From assembly GCF_000246855.1 (NCBI RefSeq), contig NC_016609.1:186001-250000 (forward strand): a DNA stretch of 64,000 nucleotides. Reading direction: 5' to 3'. The position numbers and the translations under genes are program-made. The DNA is from Niastella koreensis GR20-10. Its GTDB lineage: Bacteria > Bacteroidota > Bacteroidia > Chitinophagales > Chitinophagaceae. The notes under the pieces were generated by a model. That model had not been told where the DNA came from and did not search any database. It worked only from the letters and a program-made list of their open reading frames with translations. Positions 7,951-17,736 of the stretch are shown here, piece after piece (positions within the stretch are counted from its first letter, which is position 1; each line of letters begins with the position of its first letter).

Positions 7951-9603
7951 TTATTGCTTCACTAATTTTTTCTGCAACAAGTGATTATTGCCGGCCCAGA
8001 TATCTACTACATAAATACCTGCGCTCAGGTTGCCAGGAACAGATAAGTTCAGGGAATTAGTTCCAGCTCCCATTTGTCTCGTGGTGGTATATACGGTTCT
8101 GCCATAAAAATCAACCAACCGCACTTTTACATTTTCTGCAGTGGTTAATTGTACCTGCAGATTCAGTTCTTTTTTAAATGGATTGGGAAGTACCCGCGCC
8201 GATACTTCAGCGTTCAATGGAGCTGTGGGTGTTTCGTTTACTGCTACGCGTGCCGGTTTTGGCGGCATGGTGCAGCTGGCAAAATCAATGCTTGCAAATC
8301 CGCCGGTGGCAGTCAATTGTGTAAACGCATTAGTAGACAGCGTATATTTATACACGTTCAAATAACGCCCGCCAATGATAAAAGTTCCGTCAGGACCGAT
8401 AGCTACCGACTGGCAGCCGGTTGAAGGGAAATTAGGGATACTGTACACCCAGGTAGCGACATTGTCATTAGCGGCGTTGTTTATTTTGTAAACCTTACCC
8501 GCAAAAGTGATCAGGATCAGGTTGCCGGATCCATCACAAACAATATCACCACCGTTCTCAAGTAATACACTATTACTGCCATTACTTATGTCATCGACAA
8601 GAGCGCCACGTTTAGTTACAGTAACACTGGTGGCATCTGCCGTGAAACGGATAAATTCCAAGCCATCATCTGTTATGGCATATCCCTGCCCCTGGGTATC
8701 CATAGTCATTCGGGTAATGAGCGAGGTAGTATTTGTTGTAAGGGGTTGGTTTTTAAGCCGGAAAGCGCTGGGGTTACCACTGTTAACGCCAGGGTTGGTA
8801 CCATAATAGCAAAGGTCTGCAGGTACACCGCTGATAGGTTTGTTTACAAAATACAGCCGGGTTGACCCAGTCTGCATAGCCATAGCTGTAGCATCCGTTA
8901 AAACATTGTTTGCCGGTAAAGAATTAAAGGCAGGGGTAGGCAGAGAAGCATCATATTCATAACCGATGCTGTTTTTTCCATCATAAACGAGAGTAGTGGC
9001 CCCTCCGGTATTAAAATTCACCTCTCTTATAAACTGATAAGGCCAATACAAAGTAGGAGCAGGTGGAAGATAACCCGGGGAGTACATGGTAGTAAGCGAA
9101 TAAAATTTTAGAGAACAATCATCGCTGGGACGTATGGTGGTTGTTGTCGGATCCGAAGTTACAGTTGAAAAATTAGTTCCCGTTAAAACGGCGCTGTTAT
9201 TAATAACGCCAGTATTTGCAGTTATCATCATCTCAAATCTTATAAAAACCCCATCGTACGGCGAGGACGAAGCAGGTAATGGAATTGGCGTTGCTGTAGT
9301 AAAGGGCATTATACCACCAGGCAGGTCAGGAAACGGAGCACCATTAATCGTAGTTGAGCCCGCTATATAAGATGTACCACCTGGAACAGGGCAAACAACC
9401 CGGGGATCGACCATATCTAAAGGCCCGGTAACATAAATTGTATACCTAAACCTATTGCCAAAATTTGTCCATGAGCCATCCTGGCCGGTTGTGCGGTCAC
9501 TCGTTGATAAAACAATTGCTTGCGCCCTGGTAGTTTCCGCGATGCTAAATGTTAACAATAGCGTAAAAAACAAAGTACGTAGTGGATAAAATTTCGCTTT
9601 CAT
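7951..9603 (-). CDS. T9SS-secreted protein with C-terminal sorting domain
   Basis: This 550-residue protein has a signal peptide (cleavage near TTRAQA), an N-terminal beta-sandwich resembling the DUF11-type domain (about 40-165), and a middle region of short repeats that reads like a beta-propeller (YEYDASLPTPAF, GQGYAITDDGLEFIRF, SVAIGPDGTFIIGGRYLNVYKY). The last 75 residues form a type A T9SS sorting domain: NPFKKELNLQVQL, KVRLVDFYGR, LSAGIYVVDI and a final KKLVKQ. It is expected to be exported by Sec, moved across the outer membrane by the T9SS, and cleaved or anchored at the surface. No enzymatic motif is evident; an adhesin or surface role is a guess. It has its own promoter and terminator. 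Confidence 0.86.
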   Translation of the reverse strand: MKAKFYPLRTLFFTLLLTFSIAETTRAQAIVLSTSDRTTGQDGSWTNFGNRFRYTIYVTGPLDMVDPRVVCPVPGGTSYIAGSTTINGAPFPDLPGGIMPFTTATPIPLPASSSPYDGVFIRFEMMITANTGVINNSAVLTGTNFSTVTSDPTTTTIRPSDDCSLKFYSLTTMYSPGYLPPAPTLYWPYQFIREVNFNTGGATTLVYDGKNSIGYEYDASLPTPAFNSLPANNVLTDATAMAMQTGSTRLYFVNKPISGVPADLCYYGTNPGVNSGNPSAFRLKNQPLTTNTTSLITRMTMDTQGQGYAITDDGLEFIRFTADATSVTVTKRGALVDDISNGSNSVLLENGGDIVCDGSGNLILITFAGKVYKINNAANDNVATWVYSIPNFPSTGCQSVAIGPDGTFIIGGRYLNVYKYTLSTNAFTQLTATGGFASIDFASCTMPPKPARVAVNETPTAPLNAEVSARVLPNPFKKELNLQVQLTTAENVKVRLVDFYGRTVYTTTRQMGAGTNSLNLSVPGNLSAGIYVVDIWAGNNHLLQKKLVKQ

Positions 9604-9726
9604 AAAACAGGTTTATGTTAATAATAAAAAAGTGACTGATTGATACAGTTAAATAGTGCTATAGTAATCCGTTGAATTACATTATAGGGATGAATGAAGA
9701 GTTGCTGACTAACTGAGATGCGTAAC

Positions 9727-9757
9727 CAAAGGTAACAGCGTCAATATTATCTTCCAA
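9727..9757 (-). promoter_or_regulatory. Predicted Bacteroidota promoter of T9SS cargo gene
   Basis: Read on the minus strand: TTGG, a 19-base spacer, then TACCTTTG, a full match to the -7 consensus TAnnTTTG. Transcription would start about 120 bases before the start codon at 9603. Confidence 0.45.
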
Positions 9758-9851
9758 TTCTATAAATAACTGTGCAGAATCGGGCGATAAGTGTGTAGAT
9801 TTGGGGAATATTCGTGTAATCAATGTTGATAGATGTGATTCGCTGTCTGGT

Positions 9852-9887
9852 ATAAAATAAAAAAGGCTGTCTCATCGAGACAGCCTT
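9852..9887 (-). terminator. secA terminator
   Basis: A perfect 11-bp stem (9863-9873 with 9877-9887), 3-base loop, and on the minus strand a T-rich tail. It lies 33 bases past the secA stop. Confidence 0.88.
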
Positions 9888-9919
9888 CATATAAAAAATA
9901 CAATTTATTAATCTTTCTA

Positions 9920-12900
9920 TTACAATCCTGCGCCGTGACAGTTCTTGAACTTTTTGCCACTTCCGCAAGGACAGGGGTCGTTACGGCCAACTTTGGGGCC
10001 TACACGAACCGGCTCATGCTTGATGGGTTCATCACTGAACTGGTCATTTTCATTCGCTGCATAATCTTCGCCACGGGCATCAATTTCTTCTTTATTAGCG
10101 CGCATGCGGCTCATGTCGGTCTTTTGTTCATGACCTTCACGGATCTGCTGAGGGCCCTGCTGCTCTACAGGAATACCTGCATGGCATAAGAAGCTGATGA
10201 TGTCTTTGTTTACATCGCTGTCCATTTGTTTGAACTGATCGTAAGCAGAGATCTTATAAATAACCAGCGGATCTTTCTGTTCCAGGTAAGCTGTTTGCAC
10301 GCTTTGTTTCAGGTCATCCATTGCACGCAGGTGCTCTTTCCAGGCTTCATCAATAACAGCCAGGGTTATTTGTCTTTCCAGTGCGCTGATCAGCTCACGG
10401 CCATGTGTCTCGAGCGTTTTGTTCAGCCCGGACAATACCTGTAAGCCTTTTTTATTATCAGAAAAAGGTACCACCACATTTTCAATATGGCCGCCCTGTG
10501 TATTACGGATATTCTGGAATACCGGTACTGCCTGCTTTTGCAGTTCTTCGGTTTTATGCTGATAACGGCCAATAGCTTCCTGGTATAATTTTTCAGCCAG
10601 GTCGTTGGCTTTGGCTTTTTCAAATTCTTCCTGGGTAATAGCGCTGTCGATACCAAAATTCACGATGGCTGCCAGCTTAAACCCTTCGTAATCGCTTTGT
10701 TCCTGGAAGGAATTCACCAGGCCTTCAGCAACAATATAGAAGGCGTTATCGAGGTCAAGCGCCAGACGGTCGCCAAACAACGCGTGGTTACGTTTTTTGT
10801 AAATTACGTTACGTTGTTTGTTCATTACATCATCGTATTCAAGCAGGCGTTTACGAATACCAAAGTTATTTTCTTCTACTTTCTTTTGTGCGCGCTCAAT
10901 GCTCTTGGTGATCATACTGTGCTGGATCACTTCACCTTCTTTGTAACCAAAGCGGTCCATGATGCTGGCGATACGCTCACTACCAAACAAACGCATCAGG
11001 TCGTCTTCGAGCGAAACATAGAATTGAGAAGTACCGGGATCGCCCTGACGGCCGGCACGACCACGCAACTGGCGGTCAACACGGCGGCTTTCGTGGCGTT
11101 CAGTACCAATGATTGCCAAACCACCGGCTTCTTTAACACCGGGTCCGAGCTTAATATCGGTACCACGACCGGCCATGTTGGTGGCAATGGTAACAGCGCC
11201 AGCCAAACCGGCTTCCTGTACTACCTGTGCCTCACGGGCGTGTTGTTTGGCGTTTAATACGTTGTGCGGGATCTTTTTACCCTGCATCATTTTACTCAGC
11301 AATTCGCTCACTTCCACATTGGTGGTACCAACCAGTACCGGGCGGCCGGCAGCACGCAGTCTTTCTATTTCCTCAATTACGGCTTTGTATTTTTCGCGTT
11401 TGGTTTTATACACCAAATCTTCCTGGTCTTTACGCACCGCCGTAACGTTTGTAGGAACGGTTACCACATCCAGTTTGTAAATATCCCAGAACTCGCCGGC
11501 TTCGGTTACGGCTGTACCCGTCATGCCAGCCAGTTTGTGATACATCCGGAAGTAGTTCTGAAGGGTAATGGTAGCGTAGGTTTGCGTGGCCGCTTCAATT
11601 TTCACATTTTCCTTGGCTTCAATGGCCTGGTGTAAACCATCGCTGTAACGGCGGCCATCGAGAATACGGCCGGTTTGCTCATCTACGATCTTTACCTGAC
11701 CATCCATTACTACGTACTCCACATCTTTATCGAACAACGTGTATGCTTTCAGCAATTGTTGTACGGTGTGAATACGATCGGCTTTGATGGTGTATTCATT
11801 AAGAATTGCTTCTTTGCGTTGCAGTTTATCTTCTGAAGGAAGATCGCTCTTGTCAATTTCTGCCAGGTGAAAACCAATATCGGGCAGAACGAAGAAGTCA
11901 GGGTCTTCACCGGAGCGGGTGATGGCCTGAATACCTTTATCGGTTAAATCGACCGAGTTGTTTTTTTCATCGATGTGAAAGAACAGTTCTTCATCAACCA
12001 CCGGCATTTGTTTCTGCTGATCGGCCAGGTAATAGTTCTCGGCCTTTTGCAGTTTTACCCTGGTGCCGGGTTCGCTCAGGAACTTGATGAGGGCGCTGTG
12101 TTTAGGCAAACCGCGAAACGCGCGCATCAATGCCAAACCACCTGTTTTTGGATCGTCGTCACCACCTTCAAATAACTTCCTGGCATCGATCAGGTTTTTG
12201 TTTACTACCTGTCTTTGCATTTCAAACAGGTTGCGAACGCGATCGCGTAAAATATGATATTGCTGATCTTCACCACGGGGCACCGGACCGGAAATGATCA
12301 ACGGCGTACGTGCATCATCGATCAACACGCTATCCACCTCATCCACCATGGCGAAATGGTGTTTGCGTTGCACCATTTCTTCAGGAGTATGCACCATGTT
12401 ATCGCGCAGGTAGTCAAAACCAAATTCATTGTTGGTGCCGTATGTAATATCGGCCTGGTAGGCTTGTCTTCTTTCCGTACTGTTGGGTTGGTGTTTGTCA
12501 ATGCAATCAACCGTAAGACCTAACCATTCAAAAATGGTCCCGTTCCACTCAGAGTCACGTTTGGCCAGGTAATCGTTCACGGTTACAATGTGAACCCCTT
12601 CGCCAGCCAGGGCGTTGAGGTAAGCCGGCAGGGTAGAAACCAGGGTTTTACCTTCACCGGTTGCCATTTCTGAAATTTTACCCTGATGCAATACTGTACC
12701 ACCAATAAGCTGCACATCATAGTGCACCATGTTCCAGGTGATGGAGTTGCCACCAGCATTCCAGCTGTTTTTGAAAACGGAATTATTGCCCTGGATGGTA
12801 ATGTATTCTTTTTTTACACTCAGCTCGCGATCGAGGTCGGTTGCAGTGGCCACCATTTCAGGGTTTTCCTTAAAGCGGCGGGCTGTTTCCTTCACCACGG

Positions 12901-13240
12901 CAAATGCTTCCGGGTGAATTTCTTTCAGTACTTCTTCTATCTGCTTATCGCGATCTTTTATCAGGGCATCTACCTGTTGGTAAAGAGCATCTTTCCCTAC
13001 GATATCGCTAAAAGGCAGTTCTTCTGCCTGTTTATTTAAGCTGGCTATTTCATTGTCAATTTTTTCCAGGTGTGCTTTTATGCGGGCTCTGAATTCCTGG
13101 GTTTTGTTGCGCAATTGATCGTTAGATAGCGACTGGTAAGCGGTAAAGTGTTTATTGATCTGGTCTACAAGCGGACGAATTACACTTATGTCCTTCTCCG
13201 ACTTGCTTCCACCGAACATTTTTGACAGAAAACCTAACAT
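9920..13240 (-). CDS. secA: Preprotein translocase ATPase SecA
   Basis: The protein is 1106 residues, longer than the about 900 of E. coli, as usual in Bacteroidota. It drives post-translational export through SecYEG. Visible: the Walker A motif MATGEGKTL near residue 195; [14 protein letters not shown]-type [19 protein letters not shown]; motor-2 motifs [13 protein letters not shown] and [13 protein letters not shown]; helical scaffold and wing regions; and a C-terminal [14 protein letters not shown] zinc motif that contacts SecB or ribosomes. The start [11 protein letters not shown] is the usual short amphipathic N-terminus. Bacteroidota-specific insertions lie between the nucleotide-binding and preprotein-crosslinking parts. 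It is monocistronic with its own terminator. Many exported proteins encoded nearby depend on it. Confidence 0.98.
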   Translation of the reverse strand: MLGFLSKMFGGSKSEKDISVIRPLVDQINKHFTAYQSLSNDQLRNKTQEFRARIKAHLEKIDNEIASLNKQAEELPFSDIVGKDALYQQVDALIKDRDKQIEEVLKEIHPEAFAVVKETARRFKENPEMVATATDLDRELSVKKEYITIQGNNSVFKNSWNAGGNSITWNMVHYDVQLIGGTVLHQGKISEMATGEGKTLVSTLPAYLNALAGEGVHIVTVNDYLAKRDSEWNGTIFEWLGLTVDCIDKHQPNSTERRQAYQADITYGTNNEFGFDYLRDNMVHTPEEMVQRKHHFAMVDEVDSVLIDDARTPLIISGPVPRGEDQQYHILRDRVRNLFEMQRQVVNKNLIDARKLFEGGDDDPKTGGLALMRAFRGLPKHSALIKFLSEPGTRVKLQKAENYYLADQQKQMPVVDEELFFHIDEKNNSVDLTDKGIQAITRSGEDPDFFVLPDIGFHLAEIDKSDLPSEDKLQRKEAILNEYTIKADRIHTVQQLLKAYTLFDKDVEYVVMDGQVKIVDEQTGRILDGRRYSDGLHQAIEAKENVKIEAATQTYATITLQNYFRMYHKLAGMTGTAVTEAGEFWDIYKLDVVTVPTNVTAVRKDQEDLVYKTKREKYKAVIEEIERLRAAGRPVLVGTTNVEVSELLSKMMQGKKIPHNVLNAKQHAREAQVVQEAGLAGAVTIATNMAGRGTDIKLGPGVKEAGGLAIIGTERHESRRVDRQLRGRAGRQGDPGTSQFYVSLEDDLMRLFGSERIASIMDRFGYKEGEVIQHSMITKSIERAQKKVEENNFGIRKRLLEYDDVMNKQRNVIYKKRNHALFGDRLALDLDNAFYIVAEGLVNSFQEQSDYEGFKLAAIVNFGIDSAITQEEFEKAKANDLAEKLYQEAIGRYQHKTEELQKQAVPVFQNIRNTQGGHIENVVVPFSDNKKGLQVLSGLNKTLETHGRELISALERQITLAVIDEAWKEHLRAMDDLKQSVQTAYLEQKDPLVIYKISAYDQFKQMDSDVNKDIISFLCHAGIPVEQQGPQQIREGHEQKTDMSRMRANKEEIDARGEDYAANENDQFSDEPIKHEPVRVGPKVGRNDPCPCGSGKKFKNCHGAGL

Positions 13241-13333
13241 GATATAGCGGTTAATTATTTTTAAAGATTACAAACCCATATTTGGTCAAAAAGAATGCTA
13301 CACTTTGGTAGCGAGCCAATTTGACAGGGACGT

Positions 13334-13341
13334 CAAAGGTA
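13334..13341 (-). promoter_or_regulatory. Candidate secA -7 element
   Basis: CAAAGGTA on the plus strand reads TACCTTTG on the minus strand, matching TAnnTTTG. No convincing -33 TTG is present at 19 bases. It would give a leader of about 90 bases. Confidence 0.35.
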
Positions 13342-13503
13342 AGAAAAAGCGGGCAGTTGGCAGTGGTATATATCAATGGTTTGCAGGCAATAGGCGGAGA
13401 TTTTAAGCACCATTTTTTTTAAATGGCTTAAACGAACCAGGTAATGGAGGCGTGTTCCGGTTTTTTCCGCGTTATAAGTTGGTTGTCAGTATTTAATGCG
13501 AGT

Positions 13504-14607
13504 TTATGCTAACTGATACATTTTACCGGGGAGCGCCAGAACTATATTTTGCATTTCGAGGCTGAGTACGGCGGTGATCAGTGAACTGGTGCTTAGCCCG
13601 CATTTCAGATTTAATTCATCGAAGTGAACCGGTTTTTTTTCGCTGAGCAGGCCAACCAGTGCCTTTTCTTCGGCATTTAAATTAATAAAGAGTTCTTTTT
13701 GGGGCTGAATTTTTTGAGGGCGTGGTTCATTCCAGCCAAGAGATTCTGCCAATTCCTGTGCATTTGTGAGCAAAATTGCCTTATTGTTTTTGATTAGCGC
13801 ATTACAACCTGCACTTTTGGCATCGGCTACCCTGCCTGGATAGGCAAATACGTCGCGGTTATAGCCATTTGCCAGCTCGGCGGTGATCATACTTCCACCT
13901 TTGGTGCCGGTTTCAATGACTACTACGGCATCGCACATGCCGGCAACAATGCGGTTACGAATGGGAAAATGGTGTTTTTCGGCGGTAACATCACTGCAGA
14001 ATTCTGTTATTAAGCCACCTCCCTGTTGTATCATTTCTTTTGCCAGATTGGTATGTTCTGTGGGGTACAGGCAATCGAGGCCATGCGCCAGCACACCAAC
14101 GGTAGCGGCATTATGTTGAAGGGCTGTTTTATGGGCAATGGCATCTATGCCAAATGCCAGCCCGCTTACAACAACCGCATTGTATTGGGCCAGGGCTTGC
14201 ACCAGGTTTTCGGTGAGTTGTTTACCATAAGCCGAATTAATACGGGTGCCAATAACAGCTACTATACGCGGAGCATTGAGATTGGCGTTGCCGCGGTAAA
14301 ACAACATGGTGGGGGAATCGTAGCAATGTAACAACCGTTGCGGATATTCGGAGTGGGTAAGGAACAACGGTTTTACCTTATACTTCTCTATGAAATCGAG
14401 CTCTTTTTCAAGTTTGGCAAAATCCCTGAACTGTTTAATGTGTTGGGCGCGCACGGTTCCAATGCCTTCGGTTTTTTCGAGTTGGGAAATACCTGCTTTG
14501 AAAATAGCTTCAGCAGAATGGAATTGTTCAATGAGTAATTTGGCGTGTACACAGCCAATTTGAGGCACATGCGTTAATGCCAGCTGGTATAGCAGATCGT
14601 TTGTCAT
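13504..14607 (-). CDS. dprA: DNA-processing protein DprA
   Basis: DprA binds incoming single-stranded DNA and loads RecA during transformation. I choose ATG 14607 (MTNDLLYQLALTHV), the usual N-terminus, over an upstream ATG at 14715 that would add 36 unrelated residues and overlap a terminator. The 367-residue protein has an N-terminal SAM-like helical region, then the Rossmann core: IVAVIGTRINSAYGK, VVVSGLAFGIDAIAHKTAL, TVGVLAHGLDCLYP, HHFPIRNRIVAGM, VVVIETGTKGGSMITAELA and FAYPG. A C-terminal winged-helix region (EEKALVGLLSEKKPVHFDELN) follows. It stands alone. A ComEA-like HhH protein encoded at 19.5 kb is not functionally tied to it by sequence. Confidence 0.96.
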   Translation of the reverse strand: MTNDLLYQLALTHVPQIGCVHAKLLIEQFHSAEAIFKAGISQLEKTEGIGTVRAQHIKQFRDFAKLEKELDFIEKYKVKPLFLTHSEYPQRLLHCYDSPTMLFYRGNANLNAPRIVAVIGTRINSAYGKQLTENLVQALAQYNAVVVSGLAFGIDAIAHKTALQHNAATVGVLAHGLDCLYPTEHTNLAKEMIQQGGGLITEFCSDVTAEKHHFPIRNRIVAGMCDAVVVIETGTKGGSMITAELANGYNRDVFAYPGRVADAKSAGCNALIKNNKAILLTNAQELAESLGWNEPRPQKIQPQKELFINLNAEEKALVGLLSEKKPVHFDELNLKCGLSTSSLITAVLSLEMQNIVLALPGKMYQLA

Positions 14608-14693
14608 AGCAGGATCAATGGGCAATAGGCAATTTGCAATATGCAAATCTGAGAACGAATGTACTCCTTCTATTTGACAAACACACAGTAATA

Positions 14694-14729
14694 AAAAAGC
14701 CTCGGTACAGTTCAATTTTGTACCGAGGC
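14694..14729 (-). terminator. Terminator of the PorE-like gene
   Basis: A perfect 10-bp stem (14699-14708 with 14720-14729), 11-base loop, and a T-run on the minus strand. It follows the stop of the OmpA-family gene. Confidence 0.85.
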
Positions 14730-14766
14730 CAGTTAACTAACTTTACTATTGTCAATTGTCCATTGC

Positions 14767-16677
14767 CTATTGACTTACAACCTGCAATTCAGTTCTTCTG
14801 TTTTGTGCCCTGCCTGCTTCACTGGTATTATCTGCAACAGGTTGTGTGGCGCCATAACCTTTAAAACCAAGGCGTGCCTGTTCAATACCCTTACTTACCA
14901 GGTAATTCACTACAGCCTGCGCGCGATTATTGGAAAGCGCCATATTATCGGCTGCCTTTCCAACATTATCGGTATGGCCGCTGATCTGAATTTTAAGCGT
15001 GGGATTCTCTTTCATTAACTGGAAAATGTTATCCAGTTCAATGGTCGATTCCGGTTTCAACTCAAACTTACCCGATTCAAAAAAGATGTTCTTCAGCACA
15101 ACGCTTGCATTGGCTTCTATGGGTTGTAACGGAATGTCGATCTTGTATGTGCTGTCGGGTGTTTTCCGGCTTAATGAAAAGTTTTCAGAGAAGAACAGGT
15201 ATCCCCGGCGTTTTACGTTGAACGCATAATCTTTACCTACCGGTAAAGTAATAAGATAATTACCGGTAGCATCGGTTTGAACCCTGCTTAATACCTCGCG
15301 GGTGCCCAGGTCGGTTAGCTCAACACCGGAAGGCAATCCTTTCAATGTTTTCTTGTCGAATACCTTTCCTTTTACCCACAGTGTTCTGGCCGGTCGTACG
15401 TCATCACGCAGTTCAAAAGTATACAGGTCAAGGCCGCCACGGCTATCGCTGCGGTCGCTGGTATAATAAGCGGTTTTACCATCAGCGGCTACCACCAGGC
15501 TGCCTTCATTCTCAATGGTGTTGATGGGATAGCCAAGGTTAACAGGTTTGCTCCAGCCCTTACCCTGTTTTTTCGCCATGAACAGATCGGTGCCGCCATA
15601 ACCCAGGTGCCCACCCGACGTAAAATAAAGCGTTTGGTTATCGGCATGAATATAGGGAGCACTCTCATCGCCGATAGTATTAATTTCAGGTCCAAGATTC
15701 TCGGGCTCGCTCCAACGGCCATTGGGCAACTGGTGGGTAACGTACAGGTCCTGGCCACCATAACCGCCGGGGCGGCCGCTTGCAAAATACAGATCGCGTT
15801 TATCGGGCGAAAGGCTTGGCGCCGATTCCCAGGACTCCGTATTAATGCGGTTGCCCATGTTCTCGGGTTTGCTCCAGCCCTGAGGGGTTAGATAAGAAAT
15901 ATACAAATCGCAGCTTCCATATCCATAGGGGAAATTGCAACCCGTAAATATAAGCCATTGGCCATCCTGCGAAATATTCGAGGCGCCTTCGTTCAGGCTT
16001 GAATTGATATCACCTGGTAAAGGAACGGCCTTTGACCAGTGGCCATCTACAAAATGAGATTCATAAAATTCTTCATTGCCATTTACGCGGCGGGTAAAAA
16101 TAAAATCCTGGTCATCGATGGTAAACGTTGGAAAATATTCCAGCTGATCGCTGTTGATGCTATCGCCCATATTCTGCGGGGCAAATTTGTAACTGCCTGC
16201 GGGATGTTGATTGGCGTAGTCGATTGCAAACTGATAGGTTTTACGGCGGTAGTCTGCAGCTTTCTTACTTTGTTCATTGATGTTAGGAACCGATAAAAAC
16301 TCATCTATGGCCTTTAAAGCTTTTTGAAATTCACCCACACCTGCCAGGTTAATAGAGTAGGGGAGGTTGTATTCCCTGAACCAGGAGCTGTCAATGCCTT
16401 TTGCCTTCTCGTAATTCTCTATGGCGTTTTTATAGTTCTTCTGTTCAAAATACAAACCTGCAATAGACAGGTAAGCTTCCAGGAAGCGGGGTTCCAGTTT
16501 GGTAGCATCCTGCAGTGTTTTAATACTTTCTGCATAATTGCCATTCATGGCAATGCCATAGGCTTTTTCAAAAAGGGCCTTTGCCTTTTTACTCACTTTA
16601 TCAGGGTCGTATTGTGCCCTGGCTGCTGACCATAAAAGGGTAGTGCAAATGGATATTGTAAATAATTTTTTAATCAT
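14767..16677 (-). CDS. PorE-like envelope protein: TPR + PD40 propeller + CRD + OmpA C-terminal domain
   Basis: 636 residues with a signal peptide ending at WSAARAQ. Domain order: tetratricopeptide repeats (about 25-155), a beta-propeller of WD40-like PD40 repeats with the recurring NxExAPxLSPDxxxLYFASxR pattern (about 175-425), a carboxypeptidase-regulatory-type sandwich (VKGKVFDKKTLKGLPSG, about 435-520), and an OmpA-like peptidoglycan-binding domain (ISGHTDNVG, LSNNRAQAVVNYL, NRRTELQV). This is the architecture described for PorE, a T9SS component that links the secretion complex to peptidoglycan. Many Bacteroidota encode several such proteins, so equivalence to PorE is not certain. PorE of Porphyromonas is a lipoprotein, whereas no lipobox is seen here. 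The nearby T9SS cargo gene fits but proves nothing. Confidence 0.85.
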   Translation of the reverse strand: MIKKLFTISICTTLLWSAARAQYDPDKVSKKAKALFEKAYGIAMNGNYAESIKTLQDATKLEPRFLEAYLSIAGLYFEQKNYKNAIENYEKAKGIDSSWFREYNLPYSINLAGVGEFQKALKAIDEFLSVPNINEQSKKAADYRRKTYQFAIDYANQHPAGSYKFAPQNMGDSINSDQLEYFPTFTIDDQDFIFTRRVNGNEEFYESHFVDGHWSKAVPLPGDINSSLNEGASNISQDGQWLIFTGCNFPYGYGSCDLYISYLTPQGWSKPENMGNRINTESWESAPSLSPDKRDLYFASGRPGGYGGQDLYVTHQLPNGRWSEPENLGPEINTIGDESAPYIHADNQTLYFTSGGHLGYGGTDLFMAKKQGKGWSKPVNLGYPINTIENEGSLVVAADGKTAYYTSDRSDSRGGLDLYTFELRDDVRPARTLWVKGKVFDKKTLKGLPSGVELTDLGTREVLSRVQTDATGNYLITLPVGKDYAFNVKRRGYLFFSENFSLSRKTPDSTYKIDIPLQPIEANASVVLKNIFFESGKFELKPESTIELDNIFQLMKENPTLKIQISGHTDNVGKAADNMALSNNRAQAVVNYLVSKGIEQARLGFKGYGATQPVADNTSEAGRAQNRRTELQVVSQ

Positions 16678-16689
16678 CTGATGTTTTTA

Positions 16690-16711
16690 TCGTGAATCGG
16701 CAATCGTGAAT
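16690..16711. repeat. 22-bp dispersed repeat, copy 2
   Basis: Exact second copy of the 22-base sequence at 2471-2492. Here the unit word continues for a further partial copy, making a short tandem array upstream of the PorE-like gene. Confidence 0.7.
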
Positions 16712-16790
16712 CGGCAATAAGCGATCCAACGAGACATTATTCTATGATCATTTTCCGTTCTTCACACAAAATCGGACCGGTTTTAAGAAC

Positions 16791-16821
16791 TAAAGATAAA
16801 AAATGTGTAAAGTTTTCCGAA
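16791..16821 (-). promoter_or_regulatory. Candidate promoter of PorE-like gene
   Basis: On the minus strand: TTCG, 19 bases, TATCTTTA. Each element has one mismatch to the TTTG / TAnnTTTG consensus. It would give a leader of about 110 bases. Confidence 0.35.
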
Positions 16822-16955
16822 AATCAGTTTATCAGATAATTAGACGAAAAATTCTTCCGGAACAATAGGTAGCAGGTCATTATTTTTAGGCAACATACCC
16901 TTTCATAATGCTAAAGCCCAGCGTTATGCGTTAAGCCTTGAGCGTTTAGCGTAAT

Positions 16956-17573
16956 TTAAGGCACATGAATGTATTTGTGTAGTTGAAGTGAGAACTCCCA
17001 CCTTGGATTGTCCTTGATGTAATCAATGATAAGTGGGGTTACAACAGCCGATTTACTCCATTCGGGTTGCAGGAATAATTTACAGGCAGGTGAAACAAGG
17101 GCGGCATATTTTTCAGCCCATTCAAAATCGCTTTTGTTAAAGATCACTACTTTCAATTCGTTGGCCAATGGGAGTATTTCAGGAAGCGGGGCCTTGAATT
17201 TTTTAGGGGATAAACAGATCCAGTCCCAGGAACCGCTGACCGGCCAGGCGCCGGAAGTTTCAATATTGGTGGCAAAGCCGGCAGCATGCAGGGCGTCGGT
17301 CAATGCATCGAGGTTATGCATCAACGGTTCGCCGCCGGTAACTATGGCCATACGGCCGGGGAATGCACTGGCGCCGGTTACAATTTCCTCAATGGATTGC
17401 AACGGGTGTTTGCCGGCTTCCCAGCTGTCTTTTACATCGCACCAAACACAACCCACATCGCATCCGCCCAGGCGAACAAAATAAGCTGCTTTTCCCTGGT
17501 GATATCCTTCGCCTTGCAAGGTATAGAAGGCTTCCATTACGGGATATTGAACGGCTATTGAAACGTTTGTCAT
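16956..17573 (-). CDS. queE: 7-carboxy-7-deazaguanine synthase QueE
   Basis: A radical SAM enzyme that converts 6-carboxytetrahydropterin to 7-carboxy-7-deazaguanine in the queuosine/preQ0 pathway. I choose ATG 17573 (MTNVSIAVQYPVMEAFYTLQGEG) over the ATG at 17621, because QueE proteins begin just before the FYTLQGEG motif. The radical SAM cluster cysteines are in GGCDVGCVWCD, a CX3CX2C pattern. TGGEPLMH and IETSGAW are the SAM/substrate-binding motifs, and WICLSPKKFK is typical of the family. At 205 residues the length is normal. No other queuosine gene is adjacent. The start codon lies only five bases after a GAACTTTG element, so the transcript may have almost no leader. Confidence 0.93.
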   Translation of the reverse strand: MTNVSIAVQYPVMEAFYTLQGEGYHQGKAAYFVRLGGCDVGCVWCDVKDSWEAGKHPLQSIEEIVTGASAFPGRMAIVTGGEPLMHNLDALTDALHAAGFATNIETSGAWPVSGSWDWICLSPKKFKAPLPEILPLANELKVVIFNKSDFEWAEKYAALVSPACKLFLQPEWSKSAVVTPLIIDYIKDNPRWEFSLQLHKYIHVP

Positions 17574-17620
17574 TAATGCAAAGTTCGTAATAAAAACTGT
17601 CAAAGTGGTTATGACAGGCA

Positions 17621-17736
17621 AATGTGATAATGTGATAATTCGATAATGTGATAATGCTTAAATTTTGTGAACGCTGATGTTAATCAGGATGCCTCGAATT
17701 TGCGAATTATCACATTATCTAATTATCGAATTAGCT
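17621..17736. repeat. Low-complexity inverted word repeats between queE and folD
   Basis: The left part (17621-17655) is made of repeated aatgtgataat/ttcgataatg words. The right part (17704-17736) has the same words in reverse complement (gaattatcacattat, taattatcgaatta). The right arm runs into the last bases of folD. It may end folD transcription on the minus strand. Confidence 0.55.

Larger units (their letters stand above)
9604..9919. other. Gene-free spacer between T9SS cargo gene and secA
   Basis: No credible coding region. It holds the predicted minus-strand promoter of the cargo gene (9727-9757) and the secA terminator (9852-9887). The remainder is AT-rich with no further signal. Confidence 0.7.

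Noticed and set aside
10697-11257. 186-codon open frame on the plus strand inside secA
   Set aside because: It lies antisense to a highly conserved gene, shows no family motifs, and its existence follows from the codon usage of secA.
14608-14715. 36-residue N-terminal extension of DprA
   Set aside because: The region overlaps the terminator of the upstream gene and has no similarity to DprA; ATG 14607 gives the usual N-terminus.
17621-17736. CRISPR-like array from repeated gataat words
   Set aside because: Repeat units are too short, irregular and partly inverted, with no spacers and no cas genes.
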